A stretch of DNA of 64,000 nucleotides from Albifimbria verrucaria (lineage: Eukaryota > Ascomycota > Sordariomycetes > Hypocreales > Stachybotryaceae). The notes under the pieces were generated by a model that saw nothing but the letters and a program-made list of their open reading frames with translations, ran no database searches and was not told the DNA's origin. Position 1 is the stretch's first letter; each line of letters starts with the position of its first letter. Made by a program: the position numbers and the translations under genes. Location: contig JAHREC010000049.1 of NCBI GenBank assembly GCA_020081605.1, forward strand, positions 3,162,001 through 3,226,000, given 5' to 3'. Of the stretch, positions 60,279-64,000 are shown piece after piece.

Positions 60279-60602
60279 ATGAATGATCGTCAGTTTATCA
60301 CCATCAGGGATACAGTGGACAAAAGGCTGGCACCCGGTTCGCTGCTGGGCTACTGTATTAGGGACCCTGGAAACATACACAAGGATTATCATTCTCCTAA
60401 AGGTCTCAGAACTACTGTTCATGTTACGACCAGGAAAGAAGATATGAACAATACGAATGTGGAGAATGTGCAGAATGTGCAGAATGGAAATAATGGATCG
60501 AGCGATCAGGTAAAGTGGACTATCCTCCGAGAAGTAGAACACTACTCCGAAATGCTGCATAACATCCCAAGAAGCAGCAAAAGAAAATTTGCCTCTCAAT
60601 GA
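60279..60602 (+). CDS. hypothetical protein, 107 aa
   Basis: ATG 60279 to TGA 60602. Polar and basic, with a short internal repeat NVENVQNVQNGNNG and a C-terminus SSKRKFASQ. No signal peptide, membrane helix or known domain. Its stop overlaps the ATG of the next frame (ATGA at 60599-60602). It may be an exon of a larger gene or a chance frame. Confidence 0.3.
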   Translation: MNDRQFITIRDTVDKRLAPGSLLGYCIRDPGNIHKDYHSPKGLRTTVHVTTRKEDMNNTNVENVQNVQNGNNGSSDQVKWTILREVEHYSEMLHNIPRSSKRKFASQ

Positions 60603-60662
60603 GCGAGAGGAAATCGGCTTATATGGTAGTGTCTACTATATCAACCATAGTACTACCTGGAG

Positions 60663-60911
60663 ATGGCACGCTTAGAAATCTTCACGATATTAACATCAAC
60701 CCTAAACCTACTTGCTATCGTTGCCGTCGTCGTCGCTCTCCCTCCTCTATCGATATCAAATCAGCCGACGTTCAACACTATGTTAGCAATGACGAGAGTC
60801 TGGAGGAGATTGAAGTTTGTAAACTTTCAGAGAAGACATATTCTGTACTGCATTTTTGGAAATGGCTCCCTGGGATACGACGGCTGTTCGTTTGTGTGGA
60901 CTTTAGTTTAA
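60663..60911 (+). CDS. possible first exon or fragment of a membrane protein
   Basis: 82 codons from ATG 60663. The start MARLEIFTILTSTLNLLAIV leads into a hydrophobic helix (AIVAVVVALPPLSI) and a polar part with a GNGSLGYDGC segment before the stop. The layout recalls the first half of a fungal claudin-like (SUR7/PalI-type) protein, but the remaining membrane helices are missing downstream. An overlapping 113-codon frame (60599-60940) is the alternative reading. Truncated gene or chance frame. Confidence 0.25.
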   Translation: MARLEIFTILTSTLNLLAIVAVVVALPPLSISNQPTFNTMLAMTRVWRRLKFVNFQRRHILYCIFGNGSLGYDGCSFVWTLV

Positions 60912-60940
60912 AGGAAAACACACTTGGGAACCCAGTATAA

Positions 60941-62382
60941 GAGGATGGGTATTCTAGCCTGATGCCTAGCTAGAGAGGCTGGTTTTTATTTAGTGCCATA
61001 ATTGAAAATAAGTCGGAGTAATTCTACTTATTCAGTACGCCTAACAGCTTGCATATTACAGCACAGCTCTACTCATACCGCGTATTCCGAGATAAAGCGG
61101 CGCAAAAGAATCGGAGAGTATCCATTACCCAAGAATTGGCCGACTGAGGCATGGGTATGTCCTTATAACCAGCTCCTCTTCTTGTGAAATATGTTCATTC
61201 TTGTATTCTAGCATTTAATCAATACTACTTAATCGATGTGTAGATATTCAAATTCGTCCAAAATTTCAAGGCGCATATACTTTGCAGGCTCCTTTCCAGT
61301 AATCCACTTGATGCCTGCTCCAACTTGTATGCTCCACTGCCAGGAACACAGTGGATTTCATAGTCCAACTCAGGTAACCTCCGGTGGTAATTATTGTTAG
61401 CGCATATTACTCTGCTTCGCTAATAGGCGTCATCTTGTGGGCTATGTCGACTACCAAAAGAAGCTATATCCGAGATAGTAACGAATTACAACCAAATCTG
61501 TAAAGGAACCCAGCGTAGTGTATTTTGAAGTCCCGGTTGTTGACCATCACAGGGTCCTCTTACCTATTAAGATTGGAAATAGAGAGTATGACTCCAATCG
61601 CCCTTCATAATTCATTTGAAATGATGGGTACACCTACGGTCCAGACACAGCTTCTGGTCCTTAGCATCTTGATCCTACACGTGAAAGCTGAGATGAGGAG
61701 AGCTCGACTCCCAGACGGGTATTGATCTGACTCAGCGAGCAACACGATCCTTACGGGGTTTCGAATTCACAGGGTAGACCCATCATGTAGTTTCATTCAA
61801 ACATGTGCTTCTACATGAGGACTTGGTCTAAATTAGGAAATCAAGGTAATCACCAAAGAAATCTGATCCTTAGTGTCAGCTCTCGTGAGGAGCATAGACT
61901 TGTTACACTGGGCGTAATTGACTCCCAGGTTTGTATGTACCCTTTGCCTATTGTTGGCTGAAGCCGACCATTTGACAGCCGGAGAAGGACTGAGATCCAC
62001 GATACTCACACACAAAGCGGGACGTTTTTGCTTGGCAACCCTAGTGCCATTCAATGAAGGAGGCTTATTTGGAACTGGACTTAGTTCACATCAAAATCTT
62101 ACTGTAATGAATGCATTGCGCCTTCATGGATCTGACAGGGCACCGTATATCTGGTTTATGTCTCAATATTGAGCCTATGTTTCTGAGAGAACTGTGCCCA
62201 AATACCTTCCGTATATATTTTGCCGTTGGTCCTGACTAGCAAACGAACAATCGATCTCTTCATTCTATCCGCTCGCTAGAAACAGTCACAGTGTCGGTAC
62301 TATCTTCTCAAGCCCCTCTTCACCAGTTAATATTGCTTCTATCTTTTATTCATCCCCAAGTACGTCCACCATATTTACAAAA
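60941..62382. other. AT-rich intergenic stretch, no gene recognised
   Basis: The promoter side of the secreted-protein gene. Frames here are short (at most 84 codons) and without features. Confidence 0.5.
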
Positions 62383-63200
62383 ATGCACTCCAAACTCAAC
62401 CAATTTGTGGCACTTGTCGCCGCTGGCGCTGTGTCTGTACACTGTCAGTGCACTGAGCCTCAGACCATAGGTGACAATTCAGCTGGTGTGCCTAAGGAAG
62501 TGCTCGCAGATATGGCTGCAAATGCGGAAAGTGTCAGCGGACCTTGGCCCGTAGTCGGTTATGACACTTCCAAACGGTTTCCTCTCTGGGCGGCCGGCGC
62601 AGGAATGGATGGCTGGACGGTGTCATTGTCAGTGACAAGTGAATACTACTGGAACGATACGAACCCTACCACGGCGACCATTGTGTCATACTCACCGCCA
62701 TCAAGTAACAGCACAATCGACCCAACATGGGGTACCCACACTCTATTGTACCACATGGATGTGGATGTTCCCGAGGACACTGTAAACGACCAAAGTTGCC
62801 AGAGCATACTCTCGCCAGGCTGTCTGGACACTGTTTCTGAGTCTCTTGAGCGTGGCATGGCGATTGACTTCCGGGAAAATCCAGCGTGCCAGGCAGATTT
62901 CCAGAACGTGGTCCCTGTTTCCATCGAGGACAGTCTCCAGGAGATGACAAACTACCCCTCGAGTTGGTAACCCACGAGCCCGAAAACTTCGACGCTTACA
63001 ACGCGTCAATTATGAAGGTTGTTGTGGTAATGATTGCCTTTTCTGAACGGGAGCCCACAATGGGTCAGAATTTGCAGACATTTGGCCAAAAGCTGTCAGG
63101 AGTTCTGGCATGCCTGCGCATTGTCAACGTACACGAAGGTAAGGCTATTCAATGCAGCAGCTTCCCTAATGAGCATGGAATTAACACCATCTGCGAGTAG
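62383..63200 (+). CDS. small secreted cysteine-containing protein, function unknown
   Basis: About 272 aa once a frame break is crossed. It starts at ATG 62383 with a clear signal peptide (KLNQFVALVAAGAVSVHCQC). The mature part has six or so cysteines (CQCTEP, DQSCQSILSPGCLD, NPACQAD, IQCSS, NTICE) and Asn-Xaa-Ser/Thr sites (NDT, NST). The frame switches at the C-run 62955-62958, where one more C restores a smooth continuation (NYPLELVTHEPENFDAYN). Size, secretion signal and cysteine pairs fit an extracellular or host-interaction protein, but no family is recognised. It lies in the AT-rich right end of the window. Confidence 0.65.
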
Positions 63201-64000
63201 GCTCGAAGTAAGAAGACGAGAAGACATATGAGAAAATAAGTACCTCAGGGATGCGTACCGTTACCTCTGCATCTCGGTATAGCTTTGTTACCGCCTGAGT
63301 GGTGACCACAGCCTGATTTTCTCTGGTTTGTTTCATCTTTCTGTTAAAATACGCCAAAGGTCTTATGGGAGCTGCTTCCATGCTTTACTCTTATTTGAGT
63401 TTGTTTTCATCAGTTGCTTTCATGTTTTATAACCAATAGATAGGAATTGAATTGAACAGTCGCCAATGGGGGCTCGCTTTGTCGAAATTTACTTGCTTCT
63501 GTATTCTCTTGTAGAAATAATATGGTTTCATTAAACAAGTAAATATGGATTTAATTATCTCTGTGTAGGTATGAGAAGACATCCTTGCAAGGACCCAAAA
63601 AGCTGAAGCTCTTTCTTTCTTACGAGGCATGAGACTGGCCCGCTCTCCTTGCTACAATAATTTTTGACTGGTTGTATGTAAGGTAATAGATCGTTCGCTT
63701 TGAGACTCTGGTGTTCGCAGTATCTTATGAGAGCCCGATATTATCAAACTACTGGCCGAGAAGCAGGTCAGCAGGCTCTTGCTATAACCCATCAAGTCCT
63801 GGATGATCTGCAATCACCAACAAATGAAACAAGAGAATTTTCAAGGCAGCCTGGAATCACAGTATGGGTCCCCTCGAATAAGGAAATCCAGCGTTCATAA
63901 TTGCTTACATTTGCATCTGCAGTAGAAAACGAAAGCAGCCAATCATGAGGCGGCTTCAGCCGCTGCTCAAGTTTAAACGCCAATGCTGTTCGGCAATCAA
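63201..64000. other. right-end flank, no gene recognised
   Basis: The 3' flank of the secreted-protein gene. Short frames only (at most 67 codons). A gene starting beyond the window end cannot be excluded. Confidence 0.45.

Overview
This window looks like a chromosome segment of a filamentous ascomycete, probably a sordariomycete and perhaps Hypocreales. The support is short introns (about 45-120 nt) with GT...AG borders and CTAAC branch sites, fungal-specific families (NACHT-WD40 STAND protein, CorA-like membrane protein, Rua1-type regulator, GPI-type GH16) and pyrimidine-rich promoter tracts. I cannot name the species. No transposon, CRISPR array, rRNA or viral gene was seen.

Layout. 1.7-7 kb, minus strand: a catalytically degenerate aspartic-protease-like membrane protein, a 5'-truncated nucleoside-phosphorylase-domain pseudogene and a Fic-domain protein. 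7-15.2 kb, housekeeping block: YPP1/TTC7 (minus) divergent from RIX1 (plus), then a WW-domain protein (minus). 15.9-20.4 kb: a large NACHT-WD40 (NLR-like) gene. 20.7 kb: tRNA-Asp(GTC). 21.7-22.9 kb: GH16 glucanase-like protein. 24-25.5 kb: bZIP factor. 28.2-30.5 kb: repeat-bearing basic nuclear protein. 31.2-32.7 kb: LIM/zinc-ribbon-like protein. 34.5-36.2 kb: Stm1/HABP4 RNA- and ribosome-binding protein. 37-38 kb: rearranged LEU2-like pseudogene with an internal inversion. 39.2-41.6 kb: PHD-finger protein. 47.3-49.2 kb: Rua1-type regulator. 54.9-55.7 kb: proline-rich protein. 57.4-59.2 kb: CorA-like protein. 60-61 kb: weak ORFs. 62.4-63.2 kb: small secreted protein. Two gene-poor stretches of more than 5.5 kb lie upstream of the PHD and Rua1-type genes.

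A pattern across the whole window is that most long genes are broken into overlapping frames. In nearly every case one missing base inside a run of identical bases (often 3 seen where 4 are needed, or 4 where 5 are needed) explains the break. It affects RIX1, which is essential in yeast, as well as accessory genes. The likeliest cause is homopolymer under-calling in an unpolished long-read assembly, not mass pseudogenisation. Gene models below are therefore given as whole loci across these breaks. The LEU2-like copy and the phosphorylase fragment are different: inversion, internal deletion and 5' loss cannot be explained that way.

Functionally the centre is conserved cell machinery (PI4-kinase scaffold, 60S ribosome assembly, ribosome preservation, chromatin reading, transcription). 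The flanks carry lineage-variable self/non-self or host-interaction candidates: STAND protein, Fic, phosphorylase domain, CorA-like, GH16 and secreted protein.
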